Assembly: GCF_036345255.1 (NCBI RefSeq)
Contig: NZ_CP107783.1
Coordinates: forward strand, 1,240,001 to 1,304,000
DNA: 64,000 nucleotides
From: Streptomyces sp. NBC_00569
GTDB taxonomy: Bacteria > Actinomycetota > Actinomycetes > Streptomycetales > Streptomycetaceae
Reading direction: 5' to 3'
Position 1 is the stretch's first letter, and every line of letters begins with the position of its first letter. Made by a program: the position numbers and the translations under genes. Of this stretch, positions 8,241 through 17,028 are shown piece after piece. The notes beneath the pieces are model-generated. The model made no database searches, was not told where the DNA came from, and worked only from the letters and a program-made list of their open reading frames with translations.

Positions 8241-9914
8241 TCACGCCGGCGGGGACAGCGCCGTGAGGTAGTCGGACAGGGCCGCCGCCGTGTCGGCGAG
8301 GGGGAAGCGGGCGCCCAGGTGTCCGTCGGGGCGTACGACGAAGCCGGTCGGGCCGTCGGGGCGGTAGAGCCGGGCGAACTCCCCGGCGGCGTCACGGTAT
8401 CCGGCCACGGCCAGGGGGTCGAGCCCGGCCGGCTCGGCATCGCGGGCGAGGACGGCGACAGCCTCCAGTCCGGCCCCGGGGAGCGTGCCGTCGGTCGGTT
8501 CCCCCGCGGCCTGGATCGTCCCGGCGGCCCCGGCCAGGCCGTCGGCGTCGGCCCCGTACAGGAGCACGACGTGTGCCGTGCGGCCGCGCAGGATGTCGAG
8601 CAGGCGCAACGGGTACGCGGCGACGGGCTCGGCGAGCCCGGTGCAGTCCGGGGCGCGGTCACCGGGCTGGGGCGCGTCGGCGGACCCGTTCGGGCTCCCG
8701 GCGAGCGGTCCGTCCCGGTAGCCGATGAGCAGTTGGGCCTCGCGGAGCATGATGGTCCGCGGCGCGTCGGGGTCGGCTTCGATGCCGTGCGTGGCATGCC
8801 GCACGGTCCGGCCGACGACCTCCTCGCCGACCGGGCGGCGCTCCGCGTCGTAGCTGGTGAGCAGGGCGGGTCCGGCCTCGCCCCGGATGACGAGGGCGAG
8901 CTTCCAGGCCAGGTTGCACGCGTCCTGGATGCCGGTGTTCATGCCCTGGGCGCCGGTGGGCGGATGGATGTGGGCGGCGTCGCCCGCGACGAAGACGCGT
9001 CCGTCGGCGTAGCGGTCGACGATGCGGTGGCTGATGCGGAAGATGGACGACCAGCGCATGTGGGAGAGGGTGGCCGGCGCAGGGGCGAGGCGGTCGACGA
9101 CTGCCTGGATGTGGGACAGCTCGGGAGCGCCACCGCTCTGCAGGCCGTGCGCGACACCGTCCCCCCGCGTGGACCCGCGGTCGGCGCCCTGCTCGCCGAG
9201 CTCGGGCGGGACCAGCGTGGACATGCGGTAGCGGCCGTTCCCGGGCAGCGGGATGCAGACCAGCAGGTCGTCGGTGGAACCGTCGTCGGCGCGGTGCAGG
9301 GACCGTACGCCGTAGCCGTGCGGCATGTCCCAGTCGGCCTCGACGTCGGCCAGCATGTAGCCCTCGTCGAAGGCCCCTCCTTCGAAGCTCAGGCCCAGCC
9401 CTTTGCGGACGGTGCTGTGCGCTCCGTCGCAGCCGACGAGATAGCGGAGGCGCAACTCCTCCTCGGCACCGGAGTCGGTGCGCAGCAGGGCCGTGACCCC
9501 CTCCTCGTCCTGGGTGAACGACAGCAGTTCGGTACCGCGTTCGATGAACGTGCCGAGGTCGCCGACGTACTCCTCGATGAGGCGTTCGGTCTCGTACTGC
9601 GGCAGTGCGGCGAATCCGTAGGGCACTTCGGGCGGCAGGACGAGGTCGATGCGGGCCTGCTCCCGGCCGTTGACGTAGATCAGCTGGCCGCGCATCGGGA
9701 CGGCGGCCTCCAGCGCGGCGCGGGCCAGGCCCATCCGGTCCCAGATCTCGAGTGTGCGCGGCTGGATACCGACCGCTTTGGCGTAGGGGAGGCGGGCCGG
9801 CAGGCGGTCGACGAGGCGGCAGCGCACCCCGTGCCGCCGCAGCTCCGCGGCGGCGCTCAGCCCGACCGGGCCGGCGCCCACGATCAGTACGTCGGTTGTT
9901 CGGGCGTGCTCCAC
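8241..9914 (-). CDS. FAD-dependent aromatic hydroxylase (PheA/TfdB/MhpA type)
   Basis: A 557-aa class A flavoprotein monooxygenase that would hydroxylate an aromatic or polyketide substrate using NAD(P)H and O2. Motifs are the Rossmann VLIVGAGPVGLSAA at the N-terminus, the central DG motif LVGCDGAHSTVRKGLG, and the GD motif VAGDAAHIHPPTGAQGMN. The C-terminus has the thioredoxin-like domain of this family (about residues 400-555). The GTG start at 9914 is favoured by GGAGG with a 5-nt spacer. It is divergent from the GntR regulator at 10183. Confidence 0.88.
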   Translation of the reverse strand: MEHARTTDVLIVGAGPVGLSAAAELRRHGVRCRLVDRLPARLPYAKAVGIQPRTLEIWDRMGLARAALEAAVPMRGQLIYVNGREQARIDLVLPPEVPYGFAALPQYETERLIEEYVGDLGTFIERGTELLSFTQDEEGVTALLRTDSGAEEELRLRYLVGCDGAHSTVRKGLGLSFEGGAFDEGYMLADVEADWDMPHGYGVRSLHRADDGSTDDLLVCIPLPGNGRYRMSTLVPPELGEQGADRGSTRGDGVAHGLQSGGAPELSHIQAVVDRLAPAPATLSHMRWSSIFRISHRIVDRYADGRVFVAGDAAHIHPPTGAQGMNTGIQDACNLAWKLALVIRGEAGPALLTSYDAERRPVGEEVVGRTVRHATHGIEADPDAPRTIMLREAQLLIGYRDGPLAGSPNGSADAPQPGDRAPDCTGLAEPVAAYPLRLLDILRGRTAHVVLLYGADADGLAGAAGTIQAAGEPTDGTLPGAGLEAVAVLARDAEPAGLDPLAVAGYRDAAGEFARLYRPDGPTGFVVRPDGHLGARFPLADTAAALSDYLTALSPPA

Positions 9915-10182
9915 GGGTACCTCCCCGTACCTGGCCCCCGGAACCGGCCCCGTCCTCCATCGTCGCCCGCCGCCGTGCCGGGGGCGAGCCGGCCGCCCGC
10001 CCTCCTGCCCGCACTCCCGCGACCGTGCCGACCGACCGCTGTCCACGTAGTGGGCGGTCAAGTGGCGGATCTTGGTCGTCCGCCGTCGATTCAGGCAGGT
10101 CAGAGCGGTGCGGCCGGAGCCGTCAGGTGGCGCAATACTGCCGCAACACCATCGGAGCCGCGGCGCCGGTACGTTCCCTGCC

Positions 10183-10953
10183 ATGCCAGCCGAACGTATC
10201 CCCGCCTCGCTTCCGGTCGCCGCCGCGCGCCGTCGGCGGCTGCGTGCGGACCAGGCCCGGCAGCTCGCGGATCTGCTGCGCCACCAGATCCTGTCGGGCG
10301 GATTCCCGCGCGGCGTCCTCCCTCTGGAGGACGTCATCGCCGCCGACTACCGCGCCAGCCGCAACACCGTCCGGCAGGCCCTCGACCTGTTGCGCGGCGA
10401 GCAGCTCGTCGAGCGGAAGGCCGGCGTCGGCACCGTCGTGGTCTGCGAGAAGTACCCGCACGGCCTCGACCGGCTGCAAGGCCTGGCCGAGACCCTGCAC
10501 GAGCACGGCCGGGTCACCAACGAGGTCCGCACCGTCGGGCCGGTCAGCGCTCCCGGCCCGGTGGCGCGCCGGCTCGGTCTGCCCGACCACACCGACGTGC
10601 TCTGTATCGAGCGGCTGCGGCGACTGGACGGACTGCCACTGTCCCTGGACCTGTCGTACCTGCCCATGGATGTCGGCGGTGACCTGCTCGGCTGCGATCT
10701 GGAGAACACGGACGTGTTCCGGCTCCTGGAGACACTGACCGGCGGCCCGCTGGGGCATGCCGAGATCACTCTCGAAGCCGTGAACGCCGACGCGCACTCC
10801 GCCGCGGTCCTCGAGGCGCCGCGCGGGAGCGCCGTTCTGATGCTGGAGCGGCTCACCCATCTGCCCGACGGGCGGCCCGTGGACCTGGAGTTCATCCGCT
10901 TCCGCGGCGACCGCATCACCATGAGCGGCGTCCTTCGCCGCCACTCCGTCTGA
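10183..10953 (+). CDS. GntR-family regulator, HutC/UTRA subfamily
   Basis: 256 aa. The N-terminal winged helix (LRHQILSGGFPRG, SRNTVRQALDLLRGEQL) is followed by a UTRA ligand-binding domain (conserved VLCIERLRRLDGLPLSLDLSYLP). ATG 10183 has no ribosome site, but TACGTT (10170-10175) sits 7 nt upstream, consistent with a leaderless mRNA. Only 41 bp separate it from the ferredoxin gene, so it is probably the first gene and autoregulator of the following ABC/flavoprotein operon. It could also control the divergent FAD hydroxylase; a short CCACGTAGTGG palindrome lies at 10043-10053. Confidence 0.85.
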   Translation: MPAERIPASLPVAAARRRRLRADQARQLADLLRHQILSGGFPRGVLPLEDVIAADYRASRNTVRQALDLLRGEQLVERKAGVGTVVVCEKYPHGLDRLQGLAETLHEHGRVTNEVRTVGPVSAPGPVARRLGLPDHTDVLCIERLRRLDGLPLSLDLSYLPMDVGGDLLGCDLENTDVFRLLETLTGGPLGHAEITLEAVNADAHSAAVLEAPRGSAVLMLERLTHLPDGRPVDLEFIRFRGDRITMSGVLRRHSV

Positions 10954-10994
10954 CCCACCCCACGTTCCCTCTACGACCCTCCCTGGAGACAGCC

Positions 10995-11222
10995 ATGCCC
11001 GTTGTCCCGCAGCGCGCCGACGTACCCGTGACCATCGACGAGTCGCGGTGTATCGACGGCTGCACGCTCTGCGTAGACATGTGTCCGCTCGACTCGCTCG
11101 CGATCCGCGAGGACAACGGCAAGGCGTACATGCACGTCGACGAGTGCTGGTACTGCGGCCCGTGCGCGGCCCGGTGCCCCACCGGCGCGGTCACCGTCAA
11201 CATGCCCTACCTGCTCCGGTGA
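10995..11222 (+). CDS. Small ferredoxin with two [4Fe-4S] motifs, partner of the AprA-like flavoprotein
   Basis: A 75-aa protein with two cysteine sets: C19-C23-C26-C30 followed by Pro (CIDGCTLCVDMCP, first spacing x3 rather than x2) and C51-C54-C57-C61 followed by Pro (CWYCGPCAARCP). It should carry two [4Fe-4S] clusters and move electrons to or from the flavoprotein encoded at the end of the operon, as AprB does for AprA. It begins a run of five tightly packed genes. The unusual first spacing is the main deviation from bacterial 8Fe ferredoxins. Confidence 0.85.
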   Translation: MPVVPQRADVPVTIDESRCIDGCTLCVDMCPLDSLAIREDNGKAYMHVDECWYCGPCAARCPTGAVTVNMPYLLR

Positions 11223-11236
11223 AAGGCCCGACTGCC

Positions 11237-12583
11237 GTGTTTCATCGACCCGTTGCGACACTCGCTCGGCTTCTGCCGCCGGCCCTGCTGCTGCCCCTGG
11301 TCACGGCCTGCGGTGGCGCCGCCGGGGCCGAGGACTCCAAGACCGTCACGGTGACCGTCGGATACCAGTCGAAGACCATCAACACCGTCACCGCCGGAAC
11401 GCTGCTGCGCTCCCTCGGCTACTTCGAGGAGGAACTCGCGGCCCGCGGCAAGAAGGACGGCAGGACCTACAAGGTGAAGTGGCAGGACTTCGCGACCGGC
11501 GCCCCCATCACCGCCCAGATGACCGCCGGGAAGATCGACATCGGGTCGATGGGCGACTTCCCCCTGCTGATCAACGCGGCCCGGGGCAAGCAGCTGGGTC
11601 AGCCGACGCGGCTCGTCTCCGTCACCGGCTACAACCTGCGCGGCGGCCTCAACACCGTGGTCACCGCGCCCGGTTCGCACCTGAGGTCACTGGCCGACCT
11701 GCGCGGCAGGAAGGTGTCCACCAGCGTCGGCTCGGCCGCCGACGGCACCCTCGTACGAGCCCTGAAGAAGGCCGGGATCGACCCGGAGAAGGGCATCAGA
11801 AAACTCAACCAACAGCCCAGCGTGGGCGCGTCCGCCCTGACCGCGGGCAGCGTCGACGCCCTGTCCCAGTTCGTCGCCTGGCCGGGCCAGTTGGCGTACG
11901 AGGGCAAGGCGAAGGCCCTGTACGACGGGGCCGACCTGAATCTGCCGACGTTCCACGGAGTCACCGTCCGGGAGAAGTTCGCCGAGGAGCGCGGCGGGGT
12001 CCTCGACGACTTCCTCCAGGCTCAGAGGCGGGCCACCGACTACCTCCGCAAGAGGCCGGTCGCGGCCGCCGAGTCGGTGGCCGAGGAGACCGGCCTGCCC
12101 GCCGAGGCGGTCTACCTCTACAACGGCGCCCACGGCATCGCCACCTTCGACCCGGCGCTGCGGCCCGAGTTGATCGCCGCGCTGAAGAAGGACGTCCCGA
12201 TCCTCAGGGCGGCCAAGCTGGTGGGCGACGTCGACGTGGACTCCTTCGTCGACCCTGAGCCGCTGAAGCGAGCCACGCACGCACCGGCGTATCCGAGGGC
12301 GGGCGCCGCCAAGTCCGAGCTGTGGCTGAAGGGTCAGGACTCCACCCGCACCTTCGACAGTCCGAAGCAGCTCCTCAGGGCGCTGAAGGGAGCTGAGGTC
12401 CGGGCCGCGTACGTACCCGACGCGCTGACCGGCACTCTGTGGTTCGCCGACCGCGCGGTGTGGGTGGCGGACGGCTCCGACCTGCGCGCCTTCGTCACCC
12501 CGAGCCACGCGCGGACGTACATCGAGCGGCACGCCGGCGCCAGGGTCGTCGGCTACGCGGACGCCGTGAGGCTCGCGTCATGA
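11237..12583 (+). CDS. ABC substrate-binding lipoprotein (SsuA/TauA/NrtA-like)
   Basis: 448 aa with a lipoprotein signal peptide (LLLPLVTAC lipobox). A periplasmic-binding-protein type 2 fold of the sulfonate/nitrate/taurine class follows (TVTVGYQSKTINT, KIDIGSMGDFPLL, LRGRKVSTSVGSAADG). GTG 11237 is chosen because AAAGG lies 10 nt upstream; GTG 11219, overlapping the ferredoxin stop, is an alternative. The C-terminal ~110 residues extend beyond the usual SsuA length and have no recognised motif. The next gene starts inside its stop codon. The ligand is unknown; the neighbourhood suggests a small oxyanion or organosulfur compound. Confidence 0.85.
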   Translation: MFHRPVATLARLLPPALLLPLVTACGGAAGAEDSKTVTVTVGYQSKTINTVTAGTLLRSLGYFEEELAARGKKDGRTYKVKWQDFATGAPITAQMTAGKIDIGSMGDFPLLINAARGKQLGQPTRLVSVTGYNLRGGLNTVVTAPGSHLRSLADLRGRKVSTSVGSAADGTLVRALKKAGIDPEKGIRKLNQQPSVGASALTAGSVDALSQFVAWPGQLAYEGKAKALYDGADLNLPTFHGVTVREKFAEERGGVLDDFLQAQRRATDYLRKRPVAAAESVAEETGLPAEAVYLYNGAHGIATFDPALRPELIAALKKDVPILRAAKLVGDVDVDSFVDPEPLKRATHAPAYPRAGAAKSELWLKGQDSTRTFDSPKQLLRALKGAEVRAAYVPDALTGTLWFADRAVWVADGSDLRAFVTPSHARTYIERHAGARVVGYADAVRLAS

Positions 12584-13437
12584 GCGCGGGCCGCCGCCTG
12601 ATCCGGGCGGCGTCGCTCGCCGCGGCCCTCGGGCTCTGGCAGCTGCTGACCTCTCTGGACGTCGAACTCTGGCTGCGGTTCGGGCAGTTCCCCACGGTCG
12701 GCGAGGTGGCGTCCGCCTTCGGTGACCGGCTGGGCACCGCCCCGTACTGGCAGGACGTCGCCTACAGCCTGCGCCGCATCGTGATCGGGTTCCTGCTGGC
12801 CGCGGTGCTCGGTGTGGCTGCGGGCACCGCGATCGCGCGGTCCCGGTGGGTCGCCGATCTGCTCGGCCCGCTGATGGAGGTGGCGCGGCCGATCCCGGCG
12901 ATCGCCCTGGTCCCGGTCGCGATCCTGCTGCTGCCCAGCAACGAGCAGGGCATCGTGTTCATCACGTTCACCGCCGCGTTCTTCCCGGTCCTTGTGTCGA
13001 CGCGGCACGCGGTGCGTGCGCTGACGCCGGTGTGGGAGGAGGCCGTGCTCACCATGGGCGGCGGCCGGCTGCGGGTGCTGTTCTCGGTGGTGCTGCCCGG
13101 CGCGTTGCCGGGCATCTTCGGCGGGCTCTCGGTGGGCATCGGCGTCGCGTGGATCTGTGTGATCTCGGCGGAGATGATCTCCGGTGAGTACGGGGTCGGC
13201 TACCGCACGTGGCAGGACTACACGGTGGTCGACTACCCCGGCGTCTTCGTCGGCATGGTCACCATCGGCGCCCTCGGCCGGCTCACGTCCACGGCGGTGG
13301 AGTTCCTCGGCCGCCGCGCCACCGCCTGGCTGCCGCGGCCGCCCGAGCGGGCGCCGTCCCGTGCCGCGCGCCGCGCCGCCGCTCCCCCGGCCCTTTCGTC
13401 CCCCGCCCCGGCCCTGGAGAAGGAGCCCGTCTCATGA
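12580..13437 (+). CDS. ABC transporter permease (SsuC/TauC-like)
   Basis: A 285-aa inner-membrane permease with about six transmembrane segments and the BPD_transp_1 EAA-like loop (ALTPVWEEAVLTMGGGRLRVLFSVVLPGALPG, shown in parts: EEAVLTMGGG, VVLPGALPGI). ATG 12580 overlaps the binding-protein stop as ATGA. A proline/alanine-rich tail of about 40 residues follows the last membrane segment. It forms the membrane pore of the importer with the adjacent ATPase. Confidence 0.9.
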   Translation: MSAGRRLIRAASLAAALGLWQLLTSLDVELWLRFGQFPTVGEVASAFGDRLGTAPYWQDVAYSLRRIVIGFLLAAVLGVAAGTAIARSRWVADLLGPLMEVARPIPAIALVPVAILLLPSNEQGIVFITFTAAFFPVLVSTRHAVRALTPVWEEAVLTMGGGRLRVLFSVVLPGALPGIFGGLSVGIGVAWICVISAEMISGEYGVGYRTWQDYTVVDYPGVFVGMVTIGALGRLTSTAVEFLGRRATAWLPRPPERAPSRAARRAAAPPALSSPAPALEKEPVS

Positions 13438-14183
13438 CTCCGACGCGTACTGCTTCGCTCCGACCGGGTGCCGAACTCGCTCTGGAGGACGTGCGGCTCG
13501 GCCACCGCGAAGGACAGCCCCTGCCCGGCACCGTGCGCCTCCGGATCGCGCCGGGCGAACTCGTGGCCGTGCTCGGCCCGTCCGGGTGCGGCAAGTCGAC
13601 GCTCCTTCGCACCCTCGCCGGGCTGCTGCCTCCGTTGGGCGGGCAGGTCACGCAGGACGGGGAGCCCATCGGCGGGCCCGCCGCCGACCGGGCGCTGGTC
13701 TTCCAGGAGAACGCCCTGCTGCCGTGGCGCAGCGCCCGTGCCAACGTCGAACTCCCTCTGGCCATAGGGCGGTTGGGACGGGAGGAGCGACGGATTGTCG
13801 CCGACGAGTGGCTGGAGCGCGTCGGACTGGCCGAGCATGCGCGCAAGCTGCCGCGGAAGCTCTCCGGCGGGCAACGGCAGCGCGTCCAGCTGGCCCGCGC
13901 CCTGGCCGGGCGGCCTCGCGCGGTCCTCATGGACGAGCCGTTCGGCGCCCTCGACCCGCACACCCGCGCCGGCATGCAGGACCTGCTCGTGGACATCCTG
14001 CGCGGCACGGGCGCGACCGTCGTCTTCGTCACCCACGACGTGGACGAGGCGCTCCACCTCGGTGACCGGATCGCCCTGCTCTCCTCCGGCGAGGTCCTGG
14101 CCGTCCCGCACCCCCGGCAGCGGGACGCACACGACGCGCCCGCCACCACGGGCCTCCGCCGTCGCATCCTCACGTCCCTCTGA
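13434..14183 (+). CDS. ABC transporter ATP-binding protein (SsuB/TauB-like)
   Basis: A 249-aa ATPase with Walker A GPSGCGKST, Q-loop VFQENALLPW, signature LSGGQRQRVQLARAL, Walker B AVLMDEPFGALDP and switch His FVTHDVDEAL. All are intact and typical of the nitrate/sulfonate/taurine importer ATPases. The start overlaps the permease stop (ATGA), and the stop is 29 bp before the flavoprotein gene. Confidence 0.92.
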   Translation: MTPTRTASLRPGAELALEDVRLGHREGQPLPGTVRLRIAPGELVAVLGPSGCGKSTLLRTLAGLLPPLGGQVTQDGEPIGGPAADRALVFQENALLPWRSARANVELPLAIGRLGREERRIVADEWLERVGLAEHARKLPRKLSGGQRQRVQLARALAGRPRAVLMDEPFGALDPHTRAGMQDLLVDILRGTGATVVFVTHDVDEALHLGDRIALLSSGEVLAVPHPRQRDAHDAPATTGLRRRILTSL

Positions 14184-14212
14184 CCACCCGCACCCCTGTG
14201 AAAGGCCCGCCC

Positions 14213-16942
14213 GTGGACACCCCCCTGGCCATCCCCGCCCTCTCCGACGCGACCGAACTCTCCTGCGACGTCCTCGTCATCGGCGGCGGCACCGCGGGCA
14301 CCATGGCCGCCCTGACCGCCGCCGAACGCGGCGCGGACGTACTGCTCCTGGAGAAGGCACACGTACGGCACTCCGGCGCACTCGCCATGGGGATGGACGG
14401 CGTGAACAACGCGGTCGTCCCGGGCCGGGCCGAACCGGACGACTACGTCGCGGAGATCACCCGCGCCAACGACGGCATCGTCGACCAGTCCACCGTGCGC
14501 CAGACGGCGACCCGAGGCTTCGCGATGGTCAAGCGCCTGGAGTCGTACGGCGTGAAGTTCGAGAAGGACGAGCACGGCGAGTACGCGGTCCGCCAGGTGC
14601 ACCGCTCCGGTTCGTACGTGCTGCCGATGCCGGAGGGCAAGGACGTCAAGAAGGTCCTCTACCGGCAGTTGCGGCGCCGCGAGATGCGCGAGCGGATCCG
14701 CATCGAGAACCGGGTGATGCCGGTCCGCGTACTCACCGTGGACGGCCGTGCCGTGGGTGCGGCCGGATTCAACACCCGTACAGGCGAGTTCGTCACCGTG
14801 CGGGCGGGTGCGGTGATCCTGGCCACCGGGGCATGCGGCCGCCTCGGCCTGCCCGCGTCCGGCTATCTCTACGGCACGTACGAGAACCCGACGAACGCGG
14901 GCGACGGCTACGCCATGGCGTACCACGCGGGCGCAGCGCTCACCGGGATCGAGTGCTTCCAGATCAACCCGCTGATCAAGGACTACAACGGGCCGGCCTG
15001 CGCGTATGTCGCGAACCCGTTCGGCGGCTACCAGGTGAACCGGCACGGCGAGCGGTTCGTGGAGTCGGACTACTGGTCGGGGCAGATGATGGCCGAGTTC
15101 GCGGCCGAACTCGCCTCCGACCGAGCCCCGGTGTACCTCAAGCTCAGCCATCTGCCGGAGGAGACCATCAACGCTGTCGAGTCGATCCTGCACACGACCG
15201 AGCGGCCCACGCGCGCCACCTTCCACGAGGGCCGCGGCCACGACTACCGCACGCATGACATCGAGATGCACATCTCGGAGATCGGCCTGTGCGGCGGCCA
15301 CTCGGCGTCCGGCGTGCGGGTCGACGCGCACGCCCGCACCACCGTGCCGCGCCTGTACGCGGCCGGCGACCTGGCCTGCGTACCGCACAACTACATGATC
15401 GGCGCGTTCGTCTTCGGGGACCTGGCCGGCGAGGACGCGTCGCGGTTCCGGTCCTACGAGGGAGAGTTGCCCGGCGATCAGCTCGCCACCGCTCATGAGC
15501 TGATCTACCGGCCGCTGCGTCACCCCGACGGGCCGCCGCAGCCTCAAGTCGAGTACAAACTGCGGCGGTTCGTGAACGACTACGTGGCGCCGCCGAAGGC
15601 CGGGGCGAAGCTGTCCCTGGCTGTGGAGGCCTTCGAACGGATGACCGGCGAGATCGCCGGGATGGGGGCGCGCACCGCCCATGAGCTGATGCGGTGTGCG
15701 GAGGTGTCGTTCATCCGGGACTGCGCGGAGATGGCGGCGCGTGCCTCGCTGGCGAGGACCGAGTCGCGCTGGGGCCTGTATCACGAGCGGCTCGACCACC
15801 CGGAGCGTGACGACGCGGGGTGGCTGCACCATCTCGACCTGTACAAGTCCCCTACGGGGGGCATGGAGTTCAGGGCCCGGCCGGTCGAACCGTACGTCGT
15901 TCCGGTGCCGGAGTTCGAGCCGTCGGCGGCCGGGGCGGAGCGGGTGCTGGGCGAGGTCGCGTTGGTACCGGTGGCGACGGCGGGGCAGCGGAACGTCGCT
16001 CCGGCCGCCCGCCCGGCGGCGTCCGCCACGCCGGCCCCCTCGCCCCCGGCGACCCGGGTTCCCTCATCGAGCCCCACCCTCCTCGCTCTCCTCACCCTGG
16101 CCGAAGAGTCTCCCGATCTGGACGCACTCTCCGCCTACCTTGAGGACTCCGACCCGGCGGTGCGGGCGGCCGCCGTCTCCGTCCTCGCCGAGACGGTGCC
16201 CGCCGGGGCCGGTCCCGCGCTCGCCGCACGGCTGCGGGATGCCGCGCCCCAGGTCCGGCAGGCCGCCGCGGGAGCGCTGCGCGAACTGGCTGAAGTCCTT
16301 TCGGCAGAGCCCGAGTTGGGGTCCCGTCTGCGAGCAGCCCTCGGTACGGCGGACCCGGCGGTGCGGGGCGCCGCGCTCGACGTCCTGCGGGAACTGCGGC
16401 TCGGCGACGCCTCGGTGTACGCCGCCGTGCTCGCGGACACCGACATCGACGTCCGTATCCGAGCCGTCCGGGCCCTGGTCTCGGTGGACGCGGCCGCTCA
16501 GCTTTCGGCGGCCACGGCAGATCCGGCCCGCGAGGTCAGAGTCGCGGTCGCCCGCGGTCTCGCGGCGGTGCGCGACCCGTCGCCGGCCCCGCTCGCGCCG
16601 CTCCTCTACGACTCCGACCCGCTGGTGAGGGCAGCCGCTCTCACGGCACTCGCCGATACGGGATGTCCGCCCCCGTACACCGAACGGGCCGTGGCCGCGC
16701 TCGACGACTCCGCCTGGCAGGTTCGGGCCGGCGCCGCGACCGCCCTGCGAACGGCCCGGCTCGCCACAGCGGTTCCCGCCCTCGCCAAGGCATCCACCGA
16801 CCCCGACGCGGACGTCCGCAAGGCCGTCGTCCTGTCACTCCTCGCCCACCGCGCCGACCCCGACGCCCGCGCGGCCCTCGCCGACGCGACCGCCGACCCC
16901 GACGCGGACGTCCGTGCCTACGCGTCCCGCGCCACGACGTGA
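14213..16942 (+). CDS. AprA/fumarate-reductase-type flavoprotein fused to C-terminal HEAT repeats
   Basis: 909 aa in two parts. Residues ~20-590 form a FAD-binding flavoprotein of the succinate dehydrogenase/fumarate reductase/APS reductase alpha class (VLVIGGGTAGTMAALTAAERG; NPTNAGDGYAMAYHAGA; GLCGGHSASGVRVDA; LYAAGDLACVPHNYMIGAF). A proline/alanine-rich linker (~590-618) leads to about nine HEAT-like repeats (~620-909), each centred on a DxDPxVRxAAxxAL pattern, for example DSDPAVRAAAVSVLAE and DPDADVRKAVVLSLLAH. GTG 14213 is preferred because AAAGG precedes it by 7 nt. Together with the ferredoxin this resembles an AprAB-like reductase coupled to an importer. The reaction is not known; the HEAT part may be a protein-docking scaffold. 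Confidence 0.85.
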   Translation: MDTPLAIPALSDATELSCDVLVIGGGTAGTMAALTAAERGADVLLLEKAHVRHSGALAMGMDGVNNAVVPGRAEPDDYVAEITRANDGIVDQSTVRQTATRGFAMVKRLESYGVKFEKDEHGEYAVRQVHRSGSYVLPMPEGKDVKKVLYRQLRRREMRERIRIENRVMPVRVLTVDGRAVGAAGFNTRTGEFVTVRAGAVILATGACGRLGLPASGYLYGTYENPTNAGDGYAMAYHAGAALTGIECFQINPLIKDYNGPACAYVANPFGGYQVNRHGERFVESDYWSGQMMAEFAAELASDRAPVYLKLSHLPEETINAVESILHTTERPTRATFHEGRGHDYRTHDIEMHISEIGLCGGHSASGVRVDAHARTTVPRLYAAGDLACVPHNYMIGAFVFGDLAGEDASRFRSYEGELPGDQLATAHELIYRPLRHPDGPPQPQVEYKLRRFVNDYVAPPKAGAKLSLAVEAFERMTGEIAGMGARTAHELMRCAEVSFIRDCAEMAARASLARTESRWGLYHERLDHPERDDAGWLHHLDLYKSPTGGMEFRARPVEPYVVPVPEFEPSAAGAERVLGEVALVPVATAGQRNVAPAARPAASATPAPSPPATRVPSSSPTLLALLTLAEESPDLDALSAYLEDSDPAVRAAAVSVLAETVPAGAGPALAARLRDAAPQVRQAAAGALRELAEVLSAEPELGSRLRAALGTADPAVRGAALDVLRELRLGDASVYAAVLADTDIDVRIRAVRALVSVDAAAQLSAATADPAREVRVAVARGLAAVRDPSPAPLAPLLYDSDPLVRAAALTALADTGCPPPYTERAVAALDDSAWQVRAGAATALRTARLATAVPALAKASTDPDADVRKAVVLSLLAHRADPDARAALADATADPDADVRAYASRATT

Positions 16943-16944
16943 CC

Positions 16945-16965
16945 GCCCCGCGTGACCGGCGGGGC
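16945..16965 (+). terminator. Hairpin after the flavoprotein gene
   Basis: GCCCCGC (16945-16951) and GCGGGGC (16959-16965) form a 7-bp GC stem with a 7-nt loop, 2 nt after the flavoprotein stop. There is no U-tract, as is common for actinomycete terminators. Confidence 0.45.
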
Positions 16966-17028
16966 CGACGTCACGCGATGACCGCATGGGCGGCGGATCG
17001 TTACAGGGGAGAGGAAAGGAGATCCACC

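Noticed and set aside
13283..15832. A long minus-strand frame across the ATPase and flavoprotein genes
   Set aside because: Opposes two motif-complete genes and lacks any recognisable domain or ribosome site.
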